DNA from: Pseudomonas sp. R76
Lineage (GTDB): Bacteria > Pseudomonadota > Gammaproteobacteria > Pseudomonadales > Pseudomonadaceae
DNA length: 64,000 bases
Direction: 5' to 3'
Assembly: GCF_009834565.1 (NCBI RefSeq)
Contig: NZ_CP019428.1
Coordinates: 2,046,001 to 2,110,000 of the forward strand
Shown: in pieces, positions 1 through 8,108 of the stretch
Numbering within the stretch: the first letter of the stretch is position 1
How the letters are laid out: each line of letters starts with the position of its first letter
Made by a program: the position numbers and the translations under genes
The notes under the pieces: model-generated
Told to the model about the DNA's origin: nothing
What the model saw: only the letters and a program-made list of their open reading frames with translations
Databases searched by the model: none

Positions 1-256
1 ACCTGGGGTTTACCGATCTCAATGGTCAGGCAACGTTTTTTACTCCTGATGTTTTTAGAAGATGATTTTCTACTTCTTGTCGTTTGGATAAAACCGCGGA
101 TCTTAAGTAGATAATTGCGCCGTATATTTTGGTTTGACCCCGATATCCTATGGTCTGCCTCTATTTCTGTATGGGATCAGAAAAGACCAATTGCAGTTGT
201 CGTGGTCTGGCTCCGATATATTTGCCGATATTCCGACCCCAATATTCCAATGCGGC

Positions 257-1039
257 TCAGTGCATAAGTTGCTCGATTTTCAGATAGTTGTTTATTGCTG
301 TTAAAATTTCTTCCGCTTTGGGCTCGAAAGCAATTCGCTTGCTGTTGTATAAGTTTGCAGCCAAGCTTGGATTGAATTTTTGCAAGTCGGATGTTCGCGG
401 AGCTAGATCTGGCATTCTTTGGGAGAACTCAGTAGTGGATTCTCCAACCAGAAATAGATTTTTTGTGATTAGATCATTGAACTCTGTAATAAGCCTTCTG
501 ATGTTCGATGGTAGGATGGGAGATATGGATAATCGCTTAAGTTCGGCTTGGGTATCCGCTAATTTCTCGGTATACGCAATCGCGGGGTGCTCATATTTCT
601 GCCAATTTGAAAGCAGAATTGCGGGGTTTGTAATGACTTTTTTAGGAGGCTCGGTGGCGGAATCTTCAGGCCCTTCTGTGATAGGTCTCAAATATTTTTC
701 AGAAACAATGGCCCTGGTAAGTATTTTATATACTTCTTTTTGATGTTCTTTGTCAATTTTCACTTCAGATGCAAAGAAATTATCTACGTAGCTATCTACC
801 ATTTGATAGGTGTTTAACCTGATGATTAGATTTAGGTCGCATTCCTTAATAAACTCTATTTCAGTTTTATTCTGAAAAAAACCCAACACTTCTTCGAAGA
901 TTTTAAGTTGTAGCTTGAAAACTTCGGTTCTTATAGGTGCGAATAGAGTTTTTCTAGCTTGCAGGTAACTTAAAATTGTTATCGATCCTACGATCAAAAA
1001 AAATAATATATTTGTAATTTCTTTGATGTCTGTAATCAT
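257..1039 (-). CDS. Hypothetical protein with one N-terminal membrane segment
   Basis: I do not recognise this protein. From the ATG at 1039 it is 260 residues. That start has a GGAG six bases upstream and is preferred over an in-frame ATG at 1051. Residues about 10-28 form one hydrophobic segment, probably a membrane anchor; the rest is a soluble, mostly helical, Lys/Glu-rich domain. The gene is clearly more AT-rich than the neighbouring core genes, which suggests acquired DNA. It stands alone, with nothing recognisable on its 5' or 3' side. No function can be assigned. The open frame is long for AT-rich sequence and the start has an RBS, so I think it is real. Confidence 0.55.
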   Translation of the reverse strand: MITDIKEITNILFFLIVGSITILSYLQARKTLFAPIRTEVFKLQLKIFEEVLGFFQNKTEIEFIKECDLNLIIRLNTYQMVDSYVDNFFASEVKIDKEHQKEVYKILTRAIVSEKYLRPITEGPEDSATEPPKKVITNPAILLSNWQKYEHPAIAYTEKLADTQAELKRLSISPILPSNIRRLITEFNDLITKNLFLVGESTTEFSQRMPDLAPRTSDLQKFNPSLAANLYNSKRIAFEPKAEEILTAINNYLKIEQLMH

Positions 1040-1337
1040 GAACTGCTCCATTGTTAGCGTATTTATCGGTCCTAAACGTATAGTAACTGTGGGCTATCAC
1101 CCGCGGCAATGCGTTATTCTGGAACGATGCCGAACCATTGGTGAATTACTCTGGATTTTCATTTGTATGTAGGTAAAAGTTTTCAGCTTTCGTGGGGAAA
1201 AATCCCACGGCTTTCTAAGCTTGCCCGTCAGACCTTACACCGCTAACCTCCTCAAGCCGCTACAAACCCAGCGGCCGGAGGTGGAAGTCCGTATTGCTAA
1301 GGCGTTTTAACTCCCGAAAATATTTGGAGCTTCGCCC
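1040..1337. other. Intergenic region with a CGTGGG/CCCACG inverted repeat
   Basis: No gene is seen between the divergent hypothetical and DUF6124 genes. The stretch holds an inverted repeat at 1191-1209 (CGTGGG, 7-base spacer, CCCACG) that closely resembles one at 62920-62940. A GGAG ribosome-binding site lies eight bases before the 1338 start. Confidence 0.5.
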
Positions 1338-1706
1338 ATGCCTAACAAATCACGCAAACCTTATGTCGATCAAAACACTGCGCCCGTCGATGCCAAGCTA
1401 CAAACGGCTGCCCAACGAGCAATTCACCATTACCTGCCACCATCTGACGACAACGCCGCCCCCGCCGACCACCCAACCGGCAATCTATTCTCCGTCAGCC
1501 CCAACATCGACACCGAAACCCTCCTAGCCAACGCATCCGAAAACCTCGACTCCGCCAACCAAATGGCCGCCACCCTGGCCTTCGACCTCGAAGACCCGCA
1601 CCGCGCCATCCTCCTCGGCATCCAACAACTCATCGACCTAAGCGCTCTACTCGTCGCCCGAGCCCAGGAGCAAGTCGCACCTGCCGCCAACCCAGCCAAA
1701 GCCTGA
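1338..1706 (+). CDS. DUF6124 family protein
   Basis: A 122-residue soluble protein with the pattern I associate with the Pseudomonas DUF6124 family. It has a polar N-terminus with a Lys/Arg cluster, a central 'LFSVSP' segment, then a helical part (residues about 55-110) with an 'LLANASENLDSANQMA' motif and an 'HRAILLGIQQLI' segment. The function is unknown; these small proteins are common as isolated genes in Pseudomonas. The ATG start has a GGAG eight bases upstream. Codon use is GC-rich, unlike the gene before it. An overlapping frame from 1294 is a shadow. No signal peptide or membrane segment is seen. Confidence 0.75.
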   Translation: MPNKSRKPYVDQNTAPVDAKLQTAAQRAIHHYLPPSDDNAAPADHPTGNLFSVSPNIDTETLLANASENLDSANQMAATLAFDLEDPHRAILLGIQQLIDLSALLVARAQEQVAPAANPAKA

Positions 1707-1851
1707 CCCCAACCCCGCCGCCTCACCCCAAGGCGGCAACCTGAACCCATGCTGTCACCCCGCAAAGTTTCATAATTCCCTGCACCGTTGAGGACTACGC
1801 TCCCACTTAAGAGAGGCCCCCCGCACCTCCAGCCCATAGGGAACTGAAAAC

Positions 1852-2073
1852 ATGATCTCGAACCTGGTTAAAGTCGTGATGATTGCTGGCACGCTGCTGT
1901 TGGGCGCTTGTTCGACGGGTTCGTCGGGCGGAGGCAGTGACCCTTGTTTTTCAGGCGGATGCCAGGCGTTTGGGGACCATAGCCCGAGCAAGGCGGCCAA
2001 GATGAATTTTGGCGGGAGTGGGTTGGGGAGTAGTTATGGGGAGTATGGGTCGGGGTTGTTGCATGATGATTGA
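1852..2073 (+). CDS. Small lipoprotein
   Basis: A 73-residue predicted lipoprotein. A hydrophobic signal (residues about 4-19) ends in the lipobox LLGAC with Cys20, so the mature part would be lipidated. The mature part is only about 54 residues, very rich in Gly and Ser, with a CFSGGC pair of cysteines near its start. The +2 residue is Ser, which usually sends lipoproteins to the outer membrane. It is a single gene with no obvious partner, followed by a REP element. Function is unknown. Confidence 0.6.
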   Translation: MISNLVKVVMIAGTLLLGACSTGSSGGGSDPCFSGGCQAFGDHSPSKAAKMNFGGSGLGSSYGEYGSGLLHDD

Positions 2074-2112
2074 TGGGGTGGTGGGGCAGTCATTTGTTGG
2101 TTGACTGACCCA

Positions 2113-2141
2113 CCGCTATCGCGGGCAAGCCCGCTCCCACA
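2113..2141. repeat. Single REP element
   Basis: One copy of the Pseudomonas REP core, with GCGGGCAAGCCCGCTCCCAC readable at its centre, lying between the lipoprotein and the MFS gene. It is unpaired, unlike most of the other copies in the window. Confidence 0.75.
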
Positions 2142-2180
2142 TTAGAGTTTCCACATTGGGGTGTGGTGGTGTGGGAAATA

Positions 2181-3368
2181 TCAGTGGCCGCCTTTCATGC
2201 GGCGGGCGATGAGGTAGATGCCCAGGCCGGCCAGCGCTGTGGCGGCGCCGATGTAGCCGGTGCTGGTCCAGCCGTAACCCGCCGTAATCGCCATGCCGCC
2301 AAACCACGGCCCCAGCGCATTCGCCAGGTTGAATGCTGCGTGGTTGGACGCTGCCGCCAGGCTTGGGGCTTCGTGGGCGATGTCCATCAGGCGGATTTGC
2401 AGCGGTGCGGCCAACGCCACCATGGTGCCGACCAGGCCCATGCTCAGCAGCACGCCCCACAGCGACGATGCCGCGAAGGGGAAGAACAGCAACACGGCTA
2501 TCGACCACACCAATATCAAGCCCACGGCGCGAAATTGCATACGGTCGAACAGTTTGCCGCCGGCAATGTTGCCGATGATGCCGCCGACGCCAAACGCAGC
2601 GAGGCCGAAGGGGATCCATTGTGGCGAGACTTTGGTCACTTCGAGCATGGTCGGGGCGAGGTAGCTGAACACGCAGAACATGCCGGCAAAGCCAATCGCG
2701 CCAATCGACAGGGCCATCCACACTTGGGGTTTGGTGAAGGCGCGCAGTTCTTTGCGCGGGTCGCTGCGTGGTTCGTCGTGGCGGTCGGGCACGAATTGCC
2801 AGACGAGGAAGAGGGTGCACACGGCGATGGCGCTGACCAGGGCGAACGCCGAGCGCCAGCCCAGGTGTTGGCCCAGGAAGGTGGCGATGGGGTTGCCGAG
2901 CAGCATGGCGAGGGTGAGGCCCATCATCACGCGGGCCACGGCGCCGGCGCGTTTGTCGTTGGGCACCATGCTGGAGGCGACGACGGCGGCGATGCCGAAG
3001 TAGGCGCCGTGGGGCAGGCCGCTGATGAAGCGGAAGGCCACCAGCGAGCCGAAAGTCGGGGTGAAGGCGGTGGCGAGGTTGCCCAACGCGTACAGGCCCA
3101 TCAGTAATAAGAGCATGTGTTTGCGCAGCAGCTTGGCGCCGAGGATGGCCAGCAATGGCGCGCCGACCATGACGCCGAGGGCGTAGGCGCTGATGGCGTG
3201 GCCGACTTGCGGTTCGCTCAAGTTCAAATTGTGGGCGATGTCGGGCATCAAGCCCATGATGGCGAATTCGCCGGTGCCGATCGCGAAGGCGCCCACGGCC
3301 ATGGCAGCTTCCATTTTGGCGGCGCTGCGCGCGGGCAGTACGTGCCCGGGTGTTTGCTGGATAGTCAT
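2181..3368 (-). CDS. MFS transporter, AraJ/sugar-efflux type
   Basis: A 395-residue major facilitator protein with about twelve hydrophobic segments. The N-terminal half has 'GTGEFAIMGLMPDIA' just after the first membrane segment, typical of the AraJ/arabinose-efflux (DHA1) group, and an 'LLRKHMLL' loop in the place of the conserved loop between segments 2 and 3. The C-terminal half repeats the six-segment fold. It is probably a proton-driven inner-membrane exporter of sugars, arabinosides or drugs; the substrate cannot be read from the sequence. The ATG at 3368 is chosen because it starts just before the first polar stretch; a GTG at 3395 would add nine residues. It is a single gene, divergent from mqo. 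Confidence 0.85.
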   Translation of the reverse strand: MTIQQTPGHVLPARSAAKMEAAMAVGAFAIGTGEFAIMGLMPDIAHNLNLSEPQVGHAISAYALGVMVGAPLLAILGAKLLRKHMLLLLMGLYALGNLATAFTPTFGSLVAFRFISGLPHGAYFGIAAVVASSMVPNDKRAGAVARVMMGLTLAMLLGNPIATFLGQHLGWRSAFALVSAIAVCTLFLVWQFVPDRHDEPRSDPRKELRAFTKPQVWMALSIGAIGFAGMFCVFSYLAPTMLEVTKVSPQWIPFGLAAFGVGGIIGNIAGGKLFDRMQFRAVGLILVWSIAVLLFFPFAASSLWGVLLSMGLVGTMVALAAPLQIRLMDIAHEAPSLAAASNHAAFNLANALGPWFGGMAITAGYGWTSTGYIGAATALAGLGIYLIARRMKGGH

Positions 3369-3862
3369 GGGTAACTCTGTTTGGAAGGATTGCACGAAGG
3401 ACTGCCGCCGATGCTACGCAAGCAACGGCGAAGGTGTCTAGAACAGCCGTTTGCCGCGGAGTTCAGTTTCATCTAGGCGCCTGTGACGCCACGTCGCGCC
3501 TGTCAGGCTTGACACTGACGGGTTAAAACCCGCGATTTAGAGCTGTCAATTGGCCAAAGGACGCATAAACGCCGTTTAGCGTGATATTCTGCGCGCCGTC
3601 TTGGTCTAGTCTTTCCCCGGTGCGTACACCCGTATACGTCCCGGCGGTTGGCTGTCGCCCAGGTAGCTGAAGCCAATAATGATAAAAAGTCAGCGCAGAA
3701 GGGACATAAACAGTGAGGTCGATACGTCGGCCTTGTGTGCCCACCCTGCGGTTCTCATGTGAATGTGCAAACCCCGCGGCGCGCTGCCTGGCGCGGCGTG
3801 ATTGAGGGTTGCCCATGATCAGGGGCGGTGGGGCGGATGGCGTTTTATCATAGGTGCTACTG
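3369..3862. other. Intergenic region upstream of mqo
   Basis: About 490 bases between the divergent MFS gene and mqo. I see no convincing gene; the longest frames here are short and have poor codon use. It must hold the promoters of both genes. A TAGGTG sequence just before 3863 can serve as the mqo ribosome-binding site. Confidence 0.5.
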
Positions 3863-5509
3863 ATGTTTAAAAAAGTAAACACTGCCCTGCTGGGGCTGGC
3901 TTTGTCGATGGGGATCACGTCCGTTCACGCGGAAGAGGCAAAGAAAGTCGATGTGCTGCTGATCGGCGGCGGCATCATGAGTGCGACCCTGGGTGTTTGG
4001 CTCAACGAGCTGCAGCCGGACTGGTCGATGGAGATGGTTGAGCGTCTTGATGGCGTGGCCGAAGAAAGCTCCAACGGCTGGAACAACGCCGGTACCGGTC
4101 ACTCGGCCCTGGCTGAGCTGAACTACACCCCGGAAGACAAGAACGGCAACGTTGAGATCCCGAAAGCGGTCGAGATCAACGAAGCGTTCCAGATCTCCCG
4201 TCAGTTCTGGTCCTGGCAGGTCCAGCAGGGCGTGCTGAAGAACCCGCGTTCGTTCATCAACTCCACACCGCACATGAGCTTTGTGTGGGGCGATGACAAC
4301 ATCAAGTTCCTGAAAAAACGCTACGAAGCCCTGCAGGCGAGCCCGCTGTTCGCCGGCATGCAGTACTCCGAAGACCCGGCGCAAATCGCCAAGTGGGTTC
4401 CGCTGATGATGGAAGGGCGTGACCCGAACCAGAAAATCGCGGCCACCTGGACCCCGATCGGCACCGACGTGAACTTCGGCGAGATCACCCGCCAGTTCGT
4501 CGCTCACCTGCAAACCACGCCGAAGTTTGACTTGAAACTGTCGAGCGAAGTGCAGGACATCACCAAGAACGCCGACGGTTCGTGGCGTGTGAGCTACAAA
4601 AACCTCAAAGACGGCACCAAGACTGAAACCGACGCCAAGTTTGTGTTCATCGGCGCCGGCGGCGGTGCCCTGCACCTGCTGCAGAAGTCGGGCATTCCTG
4701 AAGCCAAGGAATACGCAGGCTTCCCGGTTGGCGGTTCGTTCCTGGTGACCGATAACCCGGCCATCGCCGAGCAGCACCTGGCCAAGGCCTACGGTAAGGC
4801 TTCGGTTGGCGCACCACCGATGTCGGTTCCGCACCTGGACACCCGCGTGCTGGATGGCAAGCGTGTAATCCTGTTTGGCCCATTCGCGACCTTCTCGACC
4901 AAGTTCCTGAAAGAAGGCTCGTACCTGGACTTGCTGACCAGCACCACCACCCACAACATCTGGCCAATGACCAAAGTCGGTATTCGTGAATACCCACTGG
5001 TTGAGTACCTTGCCGGCCAACTGATGCTGTCGGATGACGACCGCTACAACGCGCTGAAAGAGTACTTCCCGAACGCCAAGAAAGAAGACTGGCGCCTGTG
5101 GCAAGCCGGTCAGCGCGTGCAGATCATCAAGCGTGACGAAGAGCAGGGCGGCGTCCTGAAACTCGGCACCGAAGTGGTCAGCTCCGCCGACAACACTATT
5201 GCAGGCCTGTTGGGTGCATCGCCAGGCGCGTCCACCGCGGCTCCGATCATGCTGACCGTGCTGCAAAAAGTGTTCAAGGACAAGGTGGCGACCCCTGAGT
5301 GGCAAGCCAAGCTGCACCAGATCGTACCGAGCTACGGCACCAAGCTGAACGACAGCCCTGAAGCTGTTGCCAAGGAATGGGCCTACACCGCCGGTATCCT
5401 GCAACTGACGCCGCCGCCTGCGATTCCGCAGTTGAACGCGCCAAAGGCTACCGAGGCTGCCAAGCCAGCGGCTGAGCCGAGCAAGCCGGCGTCTGACCTG
5501 GCGCTGTAA
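3863..5509 (+). CDS. mqo: Malate:quinone oxidoreductase
   Basis: A 548-residue FAD-dependent enzyme that oxidises malate to oxaloacetate and passes electrons to the quinone pool, replacing or supplementing NAD-dependent malate dehydrogenase in the TCA cycle. The dinucleotide-binding motif is [16 protein letters not shown] at residues 29-44, followed by the Mqo-typical '[22 protein letters not shown]' region and, near the C-terminus, '[16 protein letters not shown]'. Residues 1-23 look like a cleavable signal peptide (Lys-Lys, hydrophobic core, then VHA before EE), and there is an Ala/Pro/Lys-rich tail of about 30 residues. Both are unusual for a peripheral cytoplasmic enzyme. Length is slightly above the usual 490-530 for this reason. 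It is monocistronic and followed by a strong terminator. Confidence 0.95.
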   Translation: MFKKVNTALLGLALSMGITSVHAEEAKKVDVLLIGGGIMSATLGVWLNELQPDWSMEMVERLDGVAEESSNGWNNAGTGHSALAELNYTPEDKNGNVEIPKAVEINEAFQISRQFWSWQVQQGVLKNPRSFINSTPHMSFVWGDDNIKFLKKRYEALQASPLFAGMQYSEDPAQIAKWVPLMMEGRDPNQKIAATWTPIGTDVNFGEITRQFVAHLQTTPKFDLKLSSEVQDITKNADGSWRVSYKNLKDGTKTETDAKFVFIGAGGGALHLLQKSGIPEAKEYAGFPVGGSFLVTDNPAIAEQHLAKAYGKASVGAPPMSVPHLDTRVLDGKRVILFGPFATFSTKFLKEGSYLDLLTSTTTHNIWPMTKVGIREYPLVEYLAGQLMLSDDDRYNALKEYFPNAKKEDWRLWQAGQRVQIIKRDEEQGGVLKLGTEVVSSADNTIAGLLGASPGASTAAPIMLTVLQKVFKDKVATPEWQAKLHQIVPSYGTKLNDSPEAVAKEWAYTAGILQLTPPPAIPQLNAPKATEAAKPAAEPSKPASDLAL

Positions 5510-5532
5510 GCCAAAGGTTAAACCGCTGTAAG

Positions 5533-5569
5533 AAGCCCGCTGAACCGGTAACGGTCAGCGGGCTTTTTT
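5533..5569 (+). terminator. Intrinsic terminator of mqo
   Basis: The arms AAGCCCGCTGA (5533-5543) and TCAGCGGGCTT (5555-5565) pair perfectly around an 11-base loop and are followed by a run of T. It starts 24 bases after the mqo stop. Confidence 0.9.
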
Positions 5570-5629
5570 GTGCCCAGTGTTTACACCTTGAAGTGCCTGA
5601 CTTGCTCATGCAGGTGCAAGGCCAGTGCA

Positions 5630-5980
5630 TTGCCGGGATCGCACAGCAGGTACAGCCGCCATCCTCGCGGCACTGCAGCCCTTGATGACGGCGGCGTTAT
5701 CGACCGGCAGCAGCGCCGAGCGCAGCGGTGGCTGGCAGTGGGCCGGGCTGATCACCAGCTTTGCTGGGGTCTGTATCGTGATCGCCGGGCAATACAGCAA
5801 TAGCGGCCAAAGCGTCGGGCTGGTTATGTATTTGCTGCCACTGGCCGCCGCGTTGGGGCTTACGCTGGCCACCCTGTATGAGCGCCGCAGTGGGCAACGC
5901 CAGGACGCAGGCTTGGTGCTGCCGCTGTTCTCCAGTCGCTGCTGACCTTGATCGGCTTCACCTTTGCAGTAACCGACCGT
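5630..5980 (+). pseudogene. Remnant of an EamA/DMT-family transporter gene
   Basis: An internal fragment of a drug/metabolite transporter. The frame from about 5660 to 5945 encodes 'AAILAALQPLMTAALS', then 'WAGLITSFAGVCIVIAG', then a third hydrophobic segment 'VMYLLPLAAALGLTLATLYERR', which is the EamA pattern. The frame breaks near 5930: the expected continuation 'QSLLTLIGFTFAVT' is readable in another frame (about 5934-5976) and then stops. The N-terminal half is absent; upstream sequence no longer reads in frame. I infer a decayed gene, with the 5' part deleted and at least one frameshift. No functional product is expected. Confidence 0.75.
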
Positions 5981-6128
5981 CGCGTGCGCTTCCTGAGGCC
6001 TGCCAGTTCAGCAAGCTGACAGACATCACCTGTTACAAAGAACCCAGGCCTAAGCAGGAGCGTGGCTGAAACATGGGGGCATTTTTTACTGGTGCAGGTG
6101 TTGGGCTGTAACGCCCGAGGATTTTTGT

Positions 6129-6458
6129 ATGTTGCTACGTTATGCAGCAATGGCGGCAGTGGTCGTCGCGGCATCCGGGTGTGTGCAAGAGCGCGTTGTG
6201 CATGACCGCAGGCCGGTACAGCGTGAATATGTCGAAGTGGTTGCGCCACAACCGCCACCGGTCCAGGTGATCGAAGTCGAACCCGCGGCACGTTACGGCT
6301 ATGTGTGGTCGCGCGGTTACTGGCGCTGGGAAGGCGGGCGATACGTCGCGGTACACGGCCATTGGGAGCAAGTGCGCGAAGGCTATCGTTATGTGCATCC
6401 GCACTGGGTGCAGCGCAATGACGGTTACCACTGGCAGGGCGGCGGCTGGGTGCGTTGA
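6129..6458 (+). CDS. YXWGXW-repeat-type lipoprotein
   Basis: A 109-residue predicted lipoprotein. The signal ends in AASGC with Cys18. The mature part is rich in Tyr, Trp and His, with repeated units of the form 'YGYVWSRGYWRWEGG', 'YVAVHGHWEQVREG', 'YRYVHPHWVQRNDG' and 'YHWQGGGWVR'. These are the hallmark of the YXWGXW-repeat family of small envelope proteins, whose function is not known. A GAGGA ribosome-binding site lies seven bases before the ATG. It is convergent with the next gene, with only seven bases between the stops. Confidence 0.8.
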   Translation: MLLRYAAMAAVVVAASGCVQERVVHDRRPVQREYVEVVAPQPPPVQVIEVEPAARYGYVWSRGYWRWEGGRYVAVHGHWEQVREGYRYVHPHWVQRNDGYHWQGGGWVR

Positions 6459-6465
6459 GCCTGCG

Positions 6466-6840
6466 CTAGATCGGCTTCTGGGTGCCCAGGAGCCGAACCT
6501 CCCGCAACAACGCGGCACCGAGTTGATCGGTGCCCAGTTCCTTGTAGCCCACTGCCTTGATCTCGCCGTTCTCTTCGGCCTGGATGATGATCACCGGCGT
6601 TTCTTTGCCCGTGGCTTCGTCCACATGCACGGCATATTGGGGAATCTCCAGCTTGATCGGCGTACCCGCCGCTTTGCCTTGCACGTTGATCAAGAACGCT
6701 GCACAGCCGGTGTCCACATCCGCGCTGGTGGCAGAGCGACCACTGACGAAACAGCTTTTCGGCAGGTCGGGCCAGGCGATGGTGTCGGCGGCAGCCAGGG
6801 TGGAGGCCAAGCTCAAAGTAGCGAGTAGCAGGATGCGCAC
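6466..6840 (-). CDS. Secreted hypothetical protein
   Basis: I do not recognise a family. From a GTG at 6840 the product is 124 residues and begins directly with a signal peptide (hydrophobic core 'ILLLATLSLASTLAAA'), so I prefer it to the upstream ATG at 6882, which would place 14 charged residues before the signal. The mature domain of about 105 residues contains two cysteines ('KSCFVSG' and 'DTGCAAF'), which could form a disulfide in the periplasm. It is probably periplasmic, with unknown role. The cysteine pair and clean signal make it credible as a real gene. Confidence 0.65.
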   Translation of the reverse strand: MRILLLATLSLASTLAAADTIAWPDLPKSCFVSGRSATSADVDTGCAAFLINVQGKAAGTPIKLEIPQYAVHVDEATGKETPVIIIQAEENGEIKAVGYKELGTDQLGAALLREVRLLGTQKPI

Positions 6841-6910
6841 GTGAGTCTGTCTCTTGATCAAGGTTGAACGCGGTTTTACCAAAGCCTGAACAGCGTCGCA
6901 ATGGTGTGGC

Positions 6911-7306
6911 TCAGCCCAGCCGTTTCATGCCTGTGGCCTTGGCCGCGTTTTGATCAAAGGTGGCGGTGTATTCACAACCGGCCGCATGGGCGCAGCGCTC
7001 TATCAGGTAGTCGGCGAAGTCGGCTTTGCCTGCGGTGAATCGGCGCAGAGCCTGCCAGATGATCTCGGCATGTTCGACGGTCAATTCACGTGTGCGCAAC
7101 AGCGTTTCCAGCACGGTCACCACCTCACTCTTGGCCGACTCGTAGCAGCTTTGTAACACCCAGACCAGTTCCACCACCGACACCAGGCTGACAAAGCCTG
7201 GCGACAATGTGGTGAGTGATTCGATCAGCTCCGATGCCTTGGGCGATTGGACCGGGTCATCCTGGGTGACATAACGCACCAGCACATTGGTATCCAGGCC
7301 GATCAT
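6911..7306 (-). CDS. vapC: PIN-domain toxin, VapC-like
   Basis: A 131-residue PIN-domain protein, the usual length for VapC ribonuclease toxins. The acidic residues expected to bind the catalytic metal are all present: Asp5 in 'MIGLDTNVLVRY', Glu46 in 'VVELVW', Asp96 and Asp99 in 'KADFADYLI', and Asp118 in 'ATFDQNAAK'. VapC toxins cut specific RNAs (often initiator tRNA) when their antitoxin is lost. The gene overlaps the antitoxin by four bases (ATGA) and so is translationally coupled to it. The substrate cannot be read from the sequence. All catalytic positions are intact, so it is probably an active toxin. Confidence 0.9.
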   Translation of the reverse strand: MIGLDTNVLVRYVTQDDPVQSPKASELIESLTTLSPGFVSLVSVVELVWVLQSCYESAKSEVVTVLETLLRTRELTVEHAEIIWQALRRFTAGKADFADYLIERCAHAAGCEYTATFDQNAAKATGMKRLG

Positions 7307-7560
7307 CGCGCTTTTGCTCCCTGGGTGGCGATGGCGTGGTTCATGGCATTGATCGACACGGCCTGGGCGGGCTTGCGGATCAACCCCTTGAGGTCCTGCA
7401 CGGTTTTGCTCGCGGCAATGATGGAAAACTTTCCGTCTTCCGTTTCGACAAATTCAACCCGGTCGCCGGTTTCCAGGCCCAATGCGGTGCGCACTTGGAT
7501 AGGAATGGTGATTTGCCCTTTTGAGGTAAGTTTTGCGGTGGCCATAGCTAATAACTCCAT
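7303..7560 (-). CDS. AbrB/SpoVT-type antitoxin of the PIN toxin
   Basis: An 85-residue antitoxin with an N-terminal swapped-hairpin AbrB domain: 'AKLTSKGQITIPIQVRTALGL' then 'GDRVEFVE'. This domain binds DNA; the C-terminal 40 residues would wrap around and block the PIN toxin. I use the ATG at 7560, which has AAGGAA seven bases upstream. A second ATG at 7545 with GGAG nine bases upstream would give 80 residues and is nearly as good. The pair should repress its own promoter through the palindrome just upstream (7570-7587). Confidence 0.88.
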   Translation of the reverse strand: MELLAMATAKLTSKGQITIPIQVRTALGLETGDRVEFVETEDGKFSIIAASKTVQDLKGLIRKPAQAVSINAMNHAIATQGAKAR

Positions 7561-7569
7561 CGTGATATT

Positions 7570-7587
7570 CCTTACCCTAAGGTAAGG
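7570..7587. promoter_or_regulatory. Putative operator of the toxin-antitoxin operon
   Basis: A perfect inverted repeat, CCTTACC-CTAA-GGTAAGG, ends ten bases before the antitoxin ATG at 7560. AbrB-type antitoxins with their toxins usually autorepress by binding such palindromes. The site also overlaps the AAGGAA ribosome-binding sequence, so binding or folding could affect translation too. Confidence 0.65.
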
Positions 7588-7715
7588 ATTGATGAAGGGC
7601 AAGATCCGTTGGTCCATAGGTCGCTCTGCTGGTGTGAGTAAATGGGAACAGGTAAAACCCTAGTTCGAACTGTTCGCGCTCACACGCTTTCCTGCACCCC
7701 AAAGAGATACAAGCT

Positions 7716-8108
7716 ATGACCGACCGCAAGCTCATCATCCCTCCTGCCATGCAACCCATTGTTGAGCGCGCGGGCTACGTGCCAGCCGTTAAAGTTGGAA
7801 ACACTTTGTACTGCGCAGGCCAGGTTGGCCGCACGCCGGAACTGGCCGTGATTGAAGACCCCGAGGCGCAATTCATGGCTGCCTGGGGCAACCTGCGGCA
7901 GGTATTGGAGGAGGGCGGTTGCAGCTTTGATGACGTGGTCGACATGACCACGTATCACGTGAACATGAGCCAGCACATGGCGGTTTTTCGCGAGGTGAAA
8001 AACCGCCTGTTTCCACGCGGGCATCGCGCCTGGACGACCATCGGCGTGTCAGAACTGGCGCATCCCGGGTTGCTGGTGGAAATCAAATGCGTGGCGGTGC
8101 AGCGTTAG
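7716..8108 (+). CDS. Rid-family (RidA-like) protein
   Basis: A 130-residue protein of the YjgF/YER057c/UK114 (Rid) family; members form trimers, and the RidA type hydrolyses reactive enamines and imines. Family features are 'YVPAVKVGNTLYCAGQVG' (residues 21-38), 'NLRQVLEEGGCSFDDVVDMTTY' (59-80) and 'HPGLLVEIKCVAV' (116-128). The Arg that binds the substrate carboxylate in RidA (in the usual P-A-R-T/S motif) is replaced: here the segment reads HRAWTTIGV, with Trp106 at that place. It is therefore probably not a classical imine deaminase but one of the Arg-less Rid subgroups of unknown activity. It is a single gene, convergent with ppnN, with the stops next to each other. Confidence 0.85.
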   Translation: MTDRKLIIPPAMQPIVERAGYVPAVKVGNTLYCAGQVGRTPELAVIEDPEAQFMAAWGNLRQVLEEGGCSFDDVVDMTTYHVNMSQHMAVFREVKNRLFPRGHRAWTTIGVSELAHPGLLVEIKCVAVQR

